64,000 nt of DNA from Exophiala sp. HKRS030 (GCA_023897205.1 JAHWDD010000011.1:248001-312000); one strand, 5' to 3'. Numbered from the stretch's first letter, positions 23,097 to 34,542 are shown. Notes: generated from the sequence alone by a model not told the origin. Made by a program: numbers and translations.

Positions 23097-23996
23097 TCAT
23101 TCTTTCGGCTTCGGATTGGCTTCTTCCTTGTCTCTTTCCTTCTCCTTTGCTTCCTCTTTTTTGCGTGCGTAAAAGTCCGCCCTCACAGCAGCGATTTCAT
23201 CAATCAGAGGATGGTTTGTCAAAGCGACAGCTGCAGCTTCTTGTCCCGCCGCAGTCCTGCTCAACCCTTTTCCACTCCCAAGGTATTGATTCTCCCAGCC
23301 CCATCCGGTGAAATACACCCCAACGTAATATGTCTCTTTGCCTTGGCCATAGTGGATCTCAGGTTTCCTCTCATCAACATAATTGATCAAGACACCGTTC
23401 CCGTGAAGTCTCTTGGCAAGTTCTTGTTTACTCATCGGTGATGCCTGCGGCTCAGCGACAACAGCTTTCACTTTCGGTGTCCACAGCTCCGTCAGGAACT
23501 TTTTGGCTACCGCAAAACCGTCTGGATTGGAAAGAACGACGGCGGCCATGTACGCTTCGAAGACATCTCCCTTGATTTTGAGCCAGGCTGGCGAACTCAG
23601 ATTCGAAAGTCGCTTGAATTGCTTGAGTCGCTGGTCAAGGCCATAGAGCACCGTGTATTGCGACAGAGTTTCGTTTCGAACCAACGACTCGCGCAGTTGT
23701 GACATCTCGCCGGCTGAAAGCGTTGTTGAACTCTCGTAGATGAGTTGGGTAGCAATGATTTGAATGTACGCATCGCCTAAGAACTCCAGTCGGTCGTAGT
23801 TCTTCTCGTGGGAGAGAGAAGTATGCGTGAAGACCTCATCTATGTACTTGTCCTGAATTTGTGGTAGTGATGGAAGTGATTTGGGAGTGACATGGCCATT
23901 TGGCTTGTTGTTTTGAACGTTATGAGGCTTTTTGGCAGCATGGACATTATGGTCGCCCTCGGCCTTTCTCTTTTTCTTCTTGTCGAAGTTCGACAT
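23097..23996 (-). CDS. Ribonuclease III, Rnt1-like
   Basis: Single exon of 299 residues. A basic N-terminus (KKKKRKAEG) may be a nuclear signal. The RNase III domain at about 50-180 has the signature DRLEFLGDAYIQ and the second acidic pair in KGDVFEAYMAAV, so the Mg2+ site appears complete. A double-stranded RNA-binding domain follows at about 195-275 (MSKQELAKRLHGNG to SRTAAGQEAAAVAL), then a charged Lys/Glu tail. Rnt1-type enzymes cut stem-loops in pre-rRNA, snRNA and snoRNA in the nucleus. Having one RNase III domain and no helicase or PAZ separates it from Dicer. It is divergent from the mS33 gene, with 300 bases between starts. Confidence 0.92.
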   Translation of the reverse strand: MSNFDKKKKRKAEGDHNVHAAKKPHNVQNNKPNGHVTPKSLPSLPQIQDKYIDEVFTHTSLSHEKNYDRLEFLGDAYIQIIATQLIYESSTTLSAGEMSQLRESLVRNETLSQYTVLYGLDQRLKQFKRLSNLSSPAWLKIKGDVFEAYMAAVVLSNPDGFAVAKKFLTELWTPKVKAVVAEPQASPMSKQELAKRLHGNGVLINYVDERKPEIHYGQGKETYYVGVYFTGWGWENQYLGSGKGLSRTAAGQEAAAVALTNHPLIDEIAAVRADFYARKKEEAKEKERDKEEANPKPKE

Positions 23997-24296
23997 TGTG
24001 ACCGGTCCACATCAAGATGAACTATCGACTTTTAGACAATATTCAACAACAATGAGGTCCTCGGAGCCATGCCATGGCGTGCATAGAACGATTCGCTACG
24101 AATACGAGAATGATCAGTATGAGATTTTGATAGAGACCGACGACTAAAAATGGAATTCTAAGCGAGTCACGTGATGGAGGAAAGTCGAGCCGAACATCGC
24201 AGTCTTTGTCCAAAAGTGCATCTCGAGTATCTCAATGCTCCCCATATCCTACACATCACCACATTCAAACCCTGTTCCTCATCCCACAGCATTGCC

Positions 24297-24744
24297 ATGG
24301 CTTCTGTTTCAAGAGGTCGACTACTAGAGCTTTCAAAGGTACGACCACAACCCGCCAACCTAGTCTGAAGGAGACTATCGATCAGTCACCTCCATTCCAG
24401 ACCTTGCGCCGACTGTCCTCGGGGCCATTGCTAACGAGAATCTTTGTCTTTAGCTCCGATGCTCAATATTTTCTACCACATTCAACCCAAACCAACAGAG
24501 ACTGGGCAATAAAATCCTACGAGCGAGACTACGAGGTCCAGCTTTGGCTTCATACTATCCGAGACGGTCGACTACGGTGGAGGACATGCTGAATGAGTTC
24601 AAGAGATTTGATTTGGAAGGAAGCAACGAACATGAAGATGCTAGGCTAGAAAGTATCCAGCTCGCCAAACTTCGAGGCAAGGGTGCGCCCAAGAAGAAGC
24701 GGACGGCAGAAGAGAGTCGTTTGAAGAAGGGCAAAAAGAAATAG
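24297..24744 (+). CDS. Mitochondrial small-subunit ribosomal protein mS33 (Rsm27-like)
   Basis: Exons 24297-24338 and 24454-24744 give 110 residues. The intron (24339-24453) has GTACGA, a CTAAC branch and TTTAG, phase 0. The first 14 residues start MASVSRGRLLELSK, followed by FNPNQQRLGNKILRARLRGP and SYYPRRSTTVEDML, the mS33 core, and a basic tail with GAPKKKR and KKGKKK. It belongs to the mitoribosome small subunit. The frame of exon 2 continues upstream as a longer open frame without an ATG in the right context, so the short first exon is preferred. The length matches the family (about 100-110). Confidence 0.9.
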
Positions 24745-25169
24745 ACGATTTCCACAATCAAAATTTGTATATTAGGATACCCGGAAGACATCCAGGAGGT
24801 GCTTTATGTGATTGCGGACCTTTGCTTGTGCGATGATGTTTCTGAGTTTTTCCATTTGTCCAGGCGTAAAGACGGCCACCTCCTCTCAAGCCAAACCTTG
24901 TCTTTACCTGCAGCCAGCTCGAGCAAGCCAGTTCTATTCCGATTTTGGTCTTTGGTGGAAGCATCTAACCTACAGGTCACAAAGCCAGTCTGGGGTCTAG
25001 CTGACCAACACAGCAGTGGATTAATCTTCTGGTCGGCGGAGAGTGAAAGTATCAACTCAGCAGCTATACGGTGGAAGTCTTGGGGCTACCATATACGGGC
25101 GCTACAATTGGCATTTACACGGTTCAGAATTGCTTTGGGTGAACCGTCCGCCGGTGGCGCAGTGGTCGG

Positions 25170-25578
25170 GCCTTTGCGCATCACCACCCGTTGCGACTTT
25201 CTCTCGCCTCTCAGGAGACGCACCTTTTGAAACGTACTGACTGTCACCGTGCTGGTGGTCATCGGTGCAGTGCTGGGAGGTGTTCTGGGGAGCACACTAC
25301 CCCACGAGCCGGGAGAAAGAGAAGTTGAAGTAGTACCAGAATGGTCGCCGGAATCCGATCCCCAGCTATGTCAGAGAGATGAGGACGATTGCCTAGTGGT
25401 TGACAGCACTTACGTCGGCCCCGCAAGCAATACCACCATCAGTCCGACAAGCACTTGTCCCTTTCCCTCGTCGGCACCTTCAATCATGTCGTGGAAAGCA
25501 AGATACAAGTTGCCCAGCATTGCACTCACGGAAGCTGCTGAAGTTGGTGCAGAGGGCACATGCTGGAATCAGGCTTGA
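25170..25578 (+). pseudogene. Possible relic of a single-pass membrane protein gene
   Basis: One frame reads SPLRRRTF, then a TGA at about 25229, then LTVTVLVVIGAVLGGVLGS. The basic motif followed at once by a Val/Gly-rich membrane segment is a common layout in fungal single-pass proteins, where a Trp or Tyr often sits at the position of the stop. TGA differs from TGG by one base. The downstream part is Ser/Thr/Pro-rich with a few cysteines. No upstream start or full domain could be assembled, so this may be a broken gene or chance. Confidence 0.25.
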
Positions 25579-25922
25579 CACTGTCGACCTTGGAATCAGC
25601 GTCGATGAAGGAATCAGACTTGCCACCACAGTGCAAAATAATGTTGCCCCAGAGATCCTACGCGGGTATTTCCACGGATTGAACCATCGACTTCTGTCAA
25701 CAGTGAATGTATAAGTGAAGCACGACGGGGACCTCTTCACTCACCGTCAACCCCCGACAGCCAATCATGCCCTTGGAATAATGTGATAACTTATGTATTA
25801 AAGATCCCAAATATTACTTCAACACCAAGACCCCCAGGGCGGCCAGATGGTTCAACAGCAACCGCGACGTCGACAATCTGACCACCCTGGGCGAGACCGA
25901 GACCGAAGCCTCACTACCGAAA

Positions 25923-26063
25923 CCTCGAGTTTTCACCAGTGGAGCCTGTGTTCTCTCAAGCCTGCGACCCCGGCTTGCGAATCACACAGACTCAACCGAA
26001 GAAATCTCGACCTTTTCACCAGTGGAGCCCGTGTTCTCCCAAGCCTGCGACCCCGGCTTGCGA
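25923..26063. repeat. Imperfect direct duplication, unit about 83 bases
   Basis: The 58-base segment 25923-25980 recurs at 26005-26063 with few differences; both contain TTTTCACCAGTGGAGCC and end CCTGCGACCCCGGCTTGCGA. A degenerate third copy of the end (CCTGCGATCCCGGCCTTA) lies near 26097. Confidence 0.8.
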
Positions 26064-26187
26064 GTGAACATGGCCATGGGAGCTCGTGACTCCGAGGCCT
26101 GCGATCCCGGCCTTACCCTCAAGTCTTGCAAGCATCGAATCGAACGAATCGGGCGAATCGAAGGATAAAAAATCCCTCCCGGGGTTT

Positions 26188-26228
26188 CTTCATCCACCAA
26201 TGGTTATCGGCACCATTGGTGGATGAAG
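26188..26228. repeat. Perfect 17-bp inverted repeat with 7-base loop
   Basis: Arms 26188-26204 (CTTCATCCACCAATGGT) and 26212-26228 are exact reverse complements around TATCGGC. It could be a hairpin in RNA, a terminator-like or protein-binding palindrome, or the remnant of a small mobile element. Confidence 0.85.
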
Positions 26229-27320
26229 TTTTTGTCACTTCACAAAATTCATTGTACCCTTGCGACATGATACCGAGTGATGATTACCACATGTATCCAG
26301 TAAACTACAGCACACGTACAATGACATTCCGTTTGGGTGGAAAAGGCAGGCATTCCGACTTGTCTCTGAAACAACCCCCGGACTTTCAGCTTCAACGGTT
26401 CTCAATGTCACCGGGTCGCAAATTGAATGAGGATGAGGTCACTGGGGATATCAAGGAAACCGAGGTCGACTGGGTTGACAACCGGTCTACTGTGCCTTTG
26501 AGTGGTTGGGATAGAACAGAGGATCCTCGCGGTGCGGTTGCTTTGTGATGGTTGGAACAACAATAGGGGCAGTACTTGGACACGCACATGTTACATTGTT
26601 CATAGCCTTTCAATGATTGGTGCTTTAGGTCTCAGCACTATGCATACTGGAGGTCGTTCACGGGAATTGTACAGAGTACAGTAAACAAGTCAATGACACA
26701 GAATCCTCCTTCGAATCGGTCCAGTACTTCCTCGTATGAAGTGAGTTGATCGTTCCCCCTCAGCTTTTTCAGCAAAACCGGGGGCCGCTACCGGACCGGC
26801 CGTAACCGAGGGTGAGGACCTTGGACCCTCTCTCTGACGGAGCGAGTTTCCTTTTACTCCGCATCTCGTTGACGTCGTTTCGCTCTTCCGTCTCCGTCCG
26901 TTTGTTTTCTTTTCTCCCCCGCAGTCCAACCAGAGTTCGGATGGGTTGGTGAGGTTTACCTATCCTATCACTAACCTGGGTAATCGATAGCTTTACCCTT
27001 TTCTCCGTTGGACGGGGGTTCATGGAATGAGGGGGGCCGAGAGAAACAACCGCGGGCATGAGAAAGTCTTATTCGAGGTCCTCCTAAACTCGTAGGAAAG
27101 ATGATGGTGATGAAAATCGGAATATGTTTTCCCTTTCGTCCATCTACTCATCTTCTCTTTATTTCCTCCTCCTCTATTTTCATCGACTTACCACTGGTCT
27201 TACTGTCTGACTGACTAATTCAAAACTTACTCCCTCTAAACCTCGAGAGTAGCTTCATCAGGTCATCAATCTCCTACTACGTATTTCACTCACAACCCCC
27301 TTACTCAAACCACAATCGTC

Positions 27321-28400
27321 ATGTCTGGTTTACACGAAGTACAGACCGGATCAGGTCGACTCGCTGGTAAAGTGGCTATTGTCACAGGTACGTATTTATT
27401 CCAGCATCCACAAACAAACTACACTTCCTTATCTCCTGCATCCATTTCCCTCTCTCTCTCTCTCTGTCTCTCGTCCCCGCCCCCCTTCCATTTCACACAG
27501 AAACCTCAAGTCCCACAACTCACAATCTTTTTTGTTTTGGTCTGGCTCTCCACAGGCGCAGCGTCAGGATTCGGTCTGGCGTGCACCAAGAAGTTCGTCG
27601 AGGAAGGGGCCAAGGTGGTGGCGGCCGACATGAACGGCGACGGACTCCAAAAGGTCTACCCGGCCAACTCGCAGTACGACCAGCACGTCCAGACCGTCAC
27701 CGCCAACGTCACGGTCCAGGCCGACTGGGACAAGATGGTGAAGACGGCGGTGGAAAAGTTTGGCGGCCTGGACGTGCTCGTCAACAACGCCGGCACGAGT
27801 TACAAGAACAAGCCCACGCTCGAGGTGACGGAGCAAGAGTACGACAGGGTCATGGCGGTCAACGTCAAGAGCATCTTCCTGAGCGTCGCCGCCGCCGTGC
27901 CCGCCCTGAAGGGCCGGGGCGGTGGGGCCATCATCAACGTCGCGAGCATCGGCGCCATGAGACCCAGGCCCGGTTTGGTCTGGTACAACGCCAGTAAAGC
28001 TGCGGTCGCCAATGTGAGTTTTTCCCCTTGATTTTTGTCCAGAGTATGCCTTTTTGAGTTTCTCCTCTCGGCTAGCTGCCGTGTGCGCATGGGCTGATCG
28101 ATGCGTGTGTGCGTTTGTGTCCAAAAGGCGACAAAAGGTCTGGCGGCGGAATTCGGCAAGGATCAAATCCGAGTCAACGCCCTGTGTCCCCTTTTGTCCG
28201 GCACGGGATTGTTTGAACAATTCGTCGGCGTTCCTTACAACGAGGAGAACATGAAGAAGTTCCTCTTCAACGTCCCCTTGGGGAGGTTGACGGACCCCAG
28301 CGACGTGGCCAACATTTGTGCCTTTTTGGCCAGTGACGAGGGAAAGTTCATCACCGGTGTGAATCTGGAGGTCGACGGTGGTAGGGCGGTCGGTGCGTGA
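27321..28400 (+). CDS. Short-chain dehydrogenase/reductase (FabG-like)
   Basis: Exons 27321-27387, 27556-28013 and 28128-28400 give 265 residues. Introns are 27388-27555 (contains a CT microsatellite) and 28014-28127. Classical SDR motifs are present: the cofactor loop TGAASGFGLA split by intron 1, NNAG in VLVNNAGTSY, the catalytic Ser region NVASIGAMRP, YNASK with the catalytic Tyr and Lys, and a C-terminal DGGRAVG. The aspartate in VVAADMNGDG suggests NAD(H) preference. It reduces or oxidises a small keto or hydroxy compound, probably in the cytosol; the substrate is unknown. Intron 1 keeps frame, so retention would insert a hydrophobic stretch into the cofactor loop. Confidence 0.91.
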
Positions 28401-29210
28401 GAGGAGAAAAAAAGAGTCAATCGGAAGGAAGGAAGAAAAAAAGGGGGGCCAGGGGGAGGGGAAAAGGAGAGTGTCAAAAGGAAATGGACAGTCAGACCGG
28501 TACGCAAGGCGGCACTTTGTACACACGATGGAATAACGGGAATTGTCGAATGAAAAGTGTGCTTGCAGGGAGATACCCTAGGTACCTATGTAAGAAGAGA
28601 ATTCCAGATGGTACCAAGTTCTTTCAATGCCAATGTCATCAAAATTCCAGTATGGAAGAGGTCACACACTGCACATGGTACACATTGCGATGCAAAAACT
28701 GAACGTGTCGTGTGTTTGTATTTTCATTCGCTTTTTTTGATTCGAGATTGTTGAGGAGCCCACTGGAAGAACAAGTTACTCCCAGCTTGGAACATCTATT
28801 TACATACCCAAATCGCCTTCGCTATGCCTGATGCTTTGATTCCCTATGACCGTTTGCCCATGCCATGATCTTCGATGCCTAATCCCAGACGCCAGATGCT
28901 CAATGGAAATAATCATTCGAGAGGGGGGAGATTGAAGATAAAAGGACTCAGTGAACTCGTACAGTCTGCGAACCACCCATCACCTTTTGAAGTTGTCGTT
29001 TCATTTTTGTTCTTTTGCGGGAATTCGTCTTCGTTGCTCGTTCGCTCATTGTTCATGTCCGTTGCTTTTGTTCACACCAGTCGCCCTGACCATCCAAGAT
29101 CAAAATTGGTTCCCAGTTCCGATTCCAGGAATGCACAGTATGCACCCAATCACATTCGCACGGCCGATGAGGTGAGAAGGTCAACAGATAGGTTATCAGA
29201 AGGCATCTTA
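28401..29210. other. Intergenic, convergent 3' flanks
   Basis: This lies between the 3' ends of the dehydrogenase (+) and the RS-rich gene (-). A purine-rich tract follows the dehydrogenase stop. No gene was recognised. Confidence 0.5.
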
Positions 29211-30955
29211 CTAGAACGCCGCACGACCCAACGCGTCTTCACCCTCCATCAATTGCTGCAAATGGGCGTCTGCCAACTCGCTGCGAAGTGATTCTCTCTC
29301 ACTCTCTCGCTCCCGAATCTCCCATTCATCCAAGACTTCGCGTTTCGATTTCTGCTTTTCGACAATCTCACTCCTCATTCTCTCCGCTTCGGCTTCGAGC
29401 ATCTTGATCCGTTTCTCTTGGTCAGGAGGCAGTCCGGAAGGTAGCAGTTTCCCTCCGGGTACAATCTTTTCATTCGTAGCGAGGTGTTGTTGCACAGTGT
29501 TAAATCGTTGTGTTCGGGGATAAGTCGCGCTGGTGCTGCTGTTTCCACGGAAGGGAAGTGCTTCGCCTCGTCCGAAACCACCACGGTAACTACTGCTGGC
29601 ACCGCCGAAATCTCCTCGACCAGCGCCACCACCGCTGCTGACACCGCCACTGCCACCTCCAAAGTCTCCACGGCCGTAACTGCTTCCTCTGGGTCCGAAT
29701 GGAGGTGGACCACCACGATAAGTCAGACTACTACCTCGTCCCCGTGCTGGAGGACTGGTGAAATCCCGGGGCGGTGGCTCGAATCTACCAACGGTACCAC
29801 GAGGTCCTGTGGGAGCAGCACGAGGGGCTCCGCGTAGAGATGCTGCAGGTCCAGTGGGTGGTGATTGTTGAGTTTGGCTGAAACTGCGCGACGGTCCGGT
29901 GGGCGGTGGTCTGTTATACTCACCATTTCGATGGCTACTAGGTCCCGAAGGTGGTTGAGGTGCTTCTCCATTCGATCGGCCATCGTCTCTGGTTGTGCTC
30001 GCATCTCTGGTTCTAGGAGGCTCGACAGCCCGTTCCGAATAACCACTAGGTTCTTGTCGGTCGTACTGACTGCGAGCAGCAGGGTATGCAGGGGATCTAG
30101 GGACCGACCCAGCCACACTCGCGCGATCTGGCTGAGCTGCTGGCGGCGACGATCGCCTTGAGGTGTTGTTCGACGCCGGTCCAGACGTCCTCGGAGACGG
30201 CGAGCGTCTTCTCCAGTTATCATCACCAGGTCTCCGTCGCGGGGGTGATCTGGATCTAGGTCTGTAACTTTCTCCGCCTCTTCCAGAGTCTCGGTCGGGT
30301 GAGAAGCCCCGTCGGGGTGGTGAGCGACGATCAAAGCGATTTCTCTCAGGTGACAGTCTGCGCTCCCTCTTCGGTGACCTCCTCGATGAGTCAGGAGAGT
30401 AATCTCGATATCTCTTCGTGTCTGGTGGGGTTCGAGGTCTCGCACCGTACGCCGATCTCGACCTTCTCCTAGGAGGCGGCGATCGTCGTGGAGAGTACCG
30501 GCGTGGTGGCGGGGATCTTCTATTTGGAAACAAGTCTTCTCTGCCTCGATTTGGCGGCGAGCGTGAACGTGATCTTCTTCGAAAAGGAGGAGGCGAACGA
30601 CTTCGGGGTCTGGCAACTCTTGAACTTGTGTTAGGGACGTAGGAATCTATGTCTTCCCTGCGCTCATCTCGCCGTTCATCTCGCCGTCCATCTCTTCTGT
30701 CTGCGGACCACGAATCTGCGCCTATTCGGTCTCTGACGGACGGTCGGTAAGGTCCCTCGCCCGTCGGACCGCCAGGCCGATAACTCTCGCCTTCTCCGAA
30801 ATACTCGACGTTGGGATGGTCATCTCGCTCGCGGTGAGGTCTGTCCCTTGGGGGAGGCGATCGCCGCGGACTACCTTGAACGTCAGTCATGCTGCGAGGG
30901 TTGCCAGAAACTTGAGGCGGAGAATTTAGAAAACATACCCGCGGTAACGGTCCAT
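29211..30955 (-). CDS. Arginine/serine- and RGG-rich protein, probable RNA-processing factor
   Basis: The main exon is 30891-29211. A 17-base first exon at 30955-30939 (encoding MDRYR plus two bases) joined over a 47-base GTATGT/CGCAG intron gives 565 residues. If translation instead starts at the ATG at 30890, the product is 559 residues in one exon. The middle is dense in RS, RSPPP and RRSPPP repeats, followed by Gly/Arg-rich RGG stretches (about 450-490). The C-terminus is a conserved-looking acidic/basic coiled coil (EKIVPGGKLLPSGL, then KRIKMLEAEAERM). No RRM is visible. The composition fits a splicing or mRNP protein, and RGG parts could be PRMT1 substrates. The specific family was not recognised. 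Confidence 0.75.
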
Positions 30956-31435
30956 TAGAGAGAGCAAAACAAACGCCCAGTTGCAGCCGGTGAACAAAAA
31001 GCAATACTCTGGGGGTGAAGAGGAGGGTGAAAAATAACAGGGAGAGCGAAAGTGAAAGTGTCTGCCCAACTCGATCTTCGGGTTCACTTTCGTGCCTGGT
31101 AAATTTGGGCTCACTATGAATTTCGGGGAGCCAATCATAACTCGAACCGCAAAAAGTACTTAGGCACCATGGCGAGAACGGAGATGCCGCTTTAATGACG
31201 TCGTAAGGCTGAGATACAGCCTCGTTTCGAATCTGCTCGTCGGGCGGTTTACACTGGTACTGTACAAAGGTGTCGTCGGTCGACTGACTCGGTTCAATTC
31301 GTATTCGGGACTTCATCGTACATTGATATTATTAGCCTCTTTAGCCTCTTTAGCCTCTTTTTGACTGGTAAACCACCAAATCCTCCATTCTTGAGGTAAT
31401 AATACAGAGGACCTCCATCGCTCTTGAAAGACCCA
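30956..31435. other. Promoter and spacer between two minus-strand RNA-processing genes
   Basis: About 480 bases. It contains three tandem copies of a 9-base TTTAGCCTC-type unit near 31332-31361. The open frame that runs upstream from the RS-rich gene here has no ATG-led conserved sequence. Confidence 0.45.
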
Positions 31436-33202
31436 TCACCGCTTACTTCTTCTTTCTTCATCCCTCTTCTGTCTCTTCCTTGCTTCCGATGCTATCATTT
31501 CAGACAAATCTTCCCGGAAATCCCACTCTGGATTCTGCTCCGATTTTCGTTGCTGATCGTATGCTCGTCGAAGATCTTCTTGGTCCATACCATCGTGAGC
31601 TGCCAAGGCGTCCGGGTTCATGGATACGTCCACATCACCGGGCTTCTTTCGTTTCCGTGTTTCCTCCTGACCCAGCACCGGGAGATTCGCTTGGCTCGAT
31701 TTCAAGTCATACGCTCGGTCGCCACCAAAGAAACCCTCCACCTTTGTCTGTCGCTCGGGAATGACTTGATATGCTGCTCTCGGGTGAGATGATTCCTCCG
31801 TTTCTGTGCCACGTCGCTTCCGCAGATCGAACTCTGACACCGTCTCTGTGCCGCCGATTTCGGTGGTCACAGAAGTAGCCATACCGCTTGGTGTTTCCAG
31901 ACCGGCTGAAGACTGTAGACCAGCCCCGCCATCCTCTTCGTCTTCGTCTTCCTCCTCGTCCTCGTCCTCGTCCTCGTCCTCCTCTTCCTCTTCAGACTCC
32001 TCTGGAGGTTGTAATTCACCCCACAGATCCTTTTCTACCGGCTCTCCTTGCTGAGTATTGGGTTGTTGCTGTAATACACCAAAAATGTCACCACCATAAA
32101 GAGGTCGGTTTGTAGCTTCGTCAACCGGTGGCTTACCCCATTGACCAGGGGCAAAGCCCCAACTTGCCCCGGGCGGTGGGGGTGCGTTCACTCCCGGGAC
32201 TTTGAGAGCAGGGTACGATGGCGGTGGGCCGTATCTCTGTTGGTTTATGAGCCATGGAGGAGGTGCACCAGGTGGCATGTTGAGTGCTTCCTTTAGTTCG
32301 TCGGACAATTCACCAGGTCGCAGGTGACGCAGGTTGGTCTCGAATTCTTTGCCTTCGTAATAGACCTCACCATATCTCGTCAACTCTGGCTTCGTCTGGA
32401 AGCGGAAGAAGGCTTCATAGAGCTTCTGATAATCGATGTCGAGCTTGCCCGTCTTGCCTTGTACCCTTTCTCGCTGTTTCTGCTTCAATGTCTGCTGGTC
32501 CTGCTTCTCCAGTGTCGCGTCTCTCATTTCCGCGATTCCAGTCTCGAGTATGAATTTCGGGAGCGCAAAGGGGGGCTTTTCTATACCTCGCTTCGATGAA
32601 AGGTATTCTCTCTTCAGGGACCAGTGTGTCGGTACTGGAACCACGTTTCGATAAGATTTCAGGTGAACGAGAAGTTTCGGATCTGGTGCTGATGTGTCTG
32701 TCCATTCGACCAACTCCGGTTTGTTGACTAGTGCTTTGAGTTCTGCCACAGACAATTGGGTCATTTCTTTCCTCTTCTTCTTGGACATCTTTGGCGCAGC
32801 GTTCTCCTCTTCCTCGTCGGGTATATCATCATCGTCGTCGTAATACACTTCAGGTTTGTCGGGTTCTTTCGTGGACGGGTCTTCTTTATCTCCCTCTTCA
32901 AACTTCTCTAGGATCTCCTTGTACATATCGTAAAGAGGATTATCCTCGTCGACGATGAGCGGGTCTGTGATTGCGTCGCTATCGCGCCGGTTCTCTGCTT
33001 TGATGGACTCTTCGACTTTGACTTTCGCAGGGGTCTCTGTCGTTACTTCTGTCGCAGGATCAGGTGTCGAGTCCGTTGTAGTCTTCTACTTGTCAGTAAA
33101 TGTCGACGGGGGAACGCAGGGCTTGCGACGTACCTGTTGTTTCTGTGCCTTCTTTTTGGCTCGCCGCAGTTGATTTTTCGTGGGCTTCGCGGCGGGTGCC
33201 AT
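31436..33202 (-). CDS. CUS1: U2 snRNP component SF3b145/SF3B2 (Cus1)
   Basis: Exons 33202-33134 and 33085-31436 give 572 residues. The intron (33133-33086) is 48 bases, GTACGT/AGTAG, phase 0. The N-terminus is basic (KNQLRRAKKKAQKQQ). The DUF382 core runs from about 120 (SKKKRKEMTQLSVAELKALV) through RNVVPVPTHWSLKREYLSSKRG, followed by the PSP proline-rich motif (GELSDELKEALNM, then PPPWLINQQRYGPPPSYP and LYGGDIFG). A long Glu/Asp tract encoded by a GA-type microsatellite follows. The protein binds SF3b49 and anchors U2 snRNP at the branch site in the nucleus. The gene lies head-to-tail with the RS-rich gene, so two splicing-related genes sit together. Confidence 0.95.
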
Positions 33203-33633
33203 GGCTAAGATTGCACAGAGTTGTATCTGCAGAAAAAATCCTCCTGGAAGATACGCACCAACACTAAATGGAAGCGTGATGGCTGCGAAATTCTGGCCTT
33301 GAAGAATTGTAGGTTTTCGCAAAGTACATAACGCCCAAAATCCTCCGGTTCACTACAGGAAGTCGCCTTACCTAACAGGGAATAGATTGACGCTGCTTTC
33401 GCAAATCTCGGTGTCGGTCCACTATTGTCCGATCATTGTCATATGCCACGCTTTTGCTTCTACTTCGAGGTTGCTGTCTCAGGCTACGGTAACAAAGTGA
33501 TTGCTAGCACATGCAAGATGCTAATGACCATCTCGTAAGTAAATACTTGCGAACAAATACCTCGAAATCTTCCTAGATCATGCTACCTCTTCTCTACACC
33601 CCTCAACAAGAACCCTCCTGGCGCAAACCCCTC

Positions 33634-34542
33634 CTAGCTCAACCCGTACGTCGCATCAATACTAGGTAAACCAATCGGAACACCTACATTCGGTGCGAAT
33701 TGCCCGATAAAGTTTCCTGGTGGTGCATAGTTGCAGACTGTAAAATATGGCTGAACGTTTGGACCAACACCTTGCAACCCAGTCGCAGAACAATCGGCGG
33801 TATAGCATCCCACGGCAGCAGTATTCTTCCACACGACCTGTGTGAAATGTCCCCACTGATCAAGCGTGCTCAGATCCGGCTCCTCGCCATAATACACATA
33901 ATTGTTGACTTCACCGTTGTACAATCCTTCGGTTATGAAAGCTCCCATGCCCAGGGGTGTTCCAGGATAGCCGGCACCGATGTTTTGGCCGTAACCACCC
34001 CCATTGAGGTTACTGCGCGATGGTTTGTCAGTCGATGAACCCCTTGAGGACGAAATTGGTACTTACGTGACGTGGCCATAGACACAAGTCTCCGCGATCT
34101 GCTGAGCAGTTGCGGCCAAGGCAACCGACCATGTCAATGGGACGGCCGAGTGATTCTGTCGGTGGTAATTGTGATGGATAAGAATGGCATTTATATACGC
34201 ATCGTAGGTTGGGATCGGTGTTCCCGAAGCAGTCGATGTGGCCGAACTTGTACTTGAAGATGGGCTTGACATGCCCGAACCTGATGAGCTCGATGCGGAT
34301 GTACTGGTGGCGGGGGAGGAAGGGTTGCCAGTCGTCCTCGTTGTGGTTGTAATCGAGCTGATGGAGCTAGAGGGCGTGATTGTTCCGCCCGGTATCAGAA
34401 TTGACGATGTTGTCGGGATTGTACAGGGACACGTGGTCACGGTGACAATCGCGGTCGCCATAACTGTCGCCGTGACACTGTAGCTGACGCTCGTTTGTGC
34501 TGCTGCACCCACCAATAGGCCGAATATCCATGGGAATCGCAT
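33634..34542 (-). CDS. Secreted CAP/SCP (PR-1-like) protein
   Basis: Exons 34542-34067 and 34012-33634 give 284 residues. The intron (34066-34013) is GTAAGT/GCAG, phase 2. A signal peptide (MRFPWIFGLLVGAAAQ) is followed by a Thr/Ser-rich, probably O-glycosylated linker of about 90 residues. The CAP domain starts near residue 113 (YINAILIHHNYHRQNHS). The CAP signatures WGHFTQVVWKNT and VCNYAPPGNF are both present, as is the CVYGHVTN segment at the splice junction. Fungal CAP proteins (Pry-type) bind sterols or fatty acids outside the cell; the activity here is inferred from family. The preceding TTG-led extension of two codons is not a start. Confidence 0.92.

Larger units (their letters stand above)
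24745..27320. other. Gene-poor region with duplication, stem-loop and possible relic
   Basis: No intact gene was recognised in about 2.6 kb. It contains a possible relic of a membrane-anchored protein at about 25170-25578, an imperfect direct duplication at 25923-26063, a perfect inverted repeat at 26188-26228 and a 140-codon open frame at 26126-26548 of unknown meaning. The last 300 bases are CT-rich and AT-rich and look like the promoter of the following dehydrogenase gene. Confidence 0.5.

Noticed and set aside
26126..26548. Open frame of 140 codons overlapping the inverted repeat
   Set aside because: It begins inside repeated DNA and shows no known motif; a real gene cannot be supported.
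27564..28526. Minus-strand open frame of 320 codons opposite the dehydrogenase
   Set aside because: It is the antisense of a well-supported SDR gene and runs through its introns.
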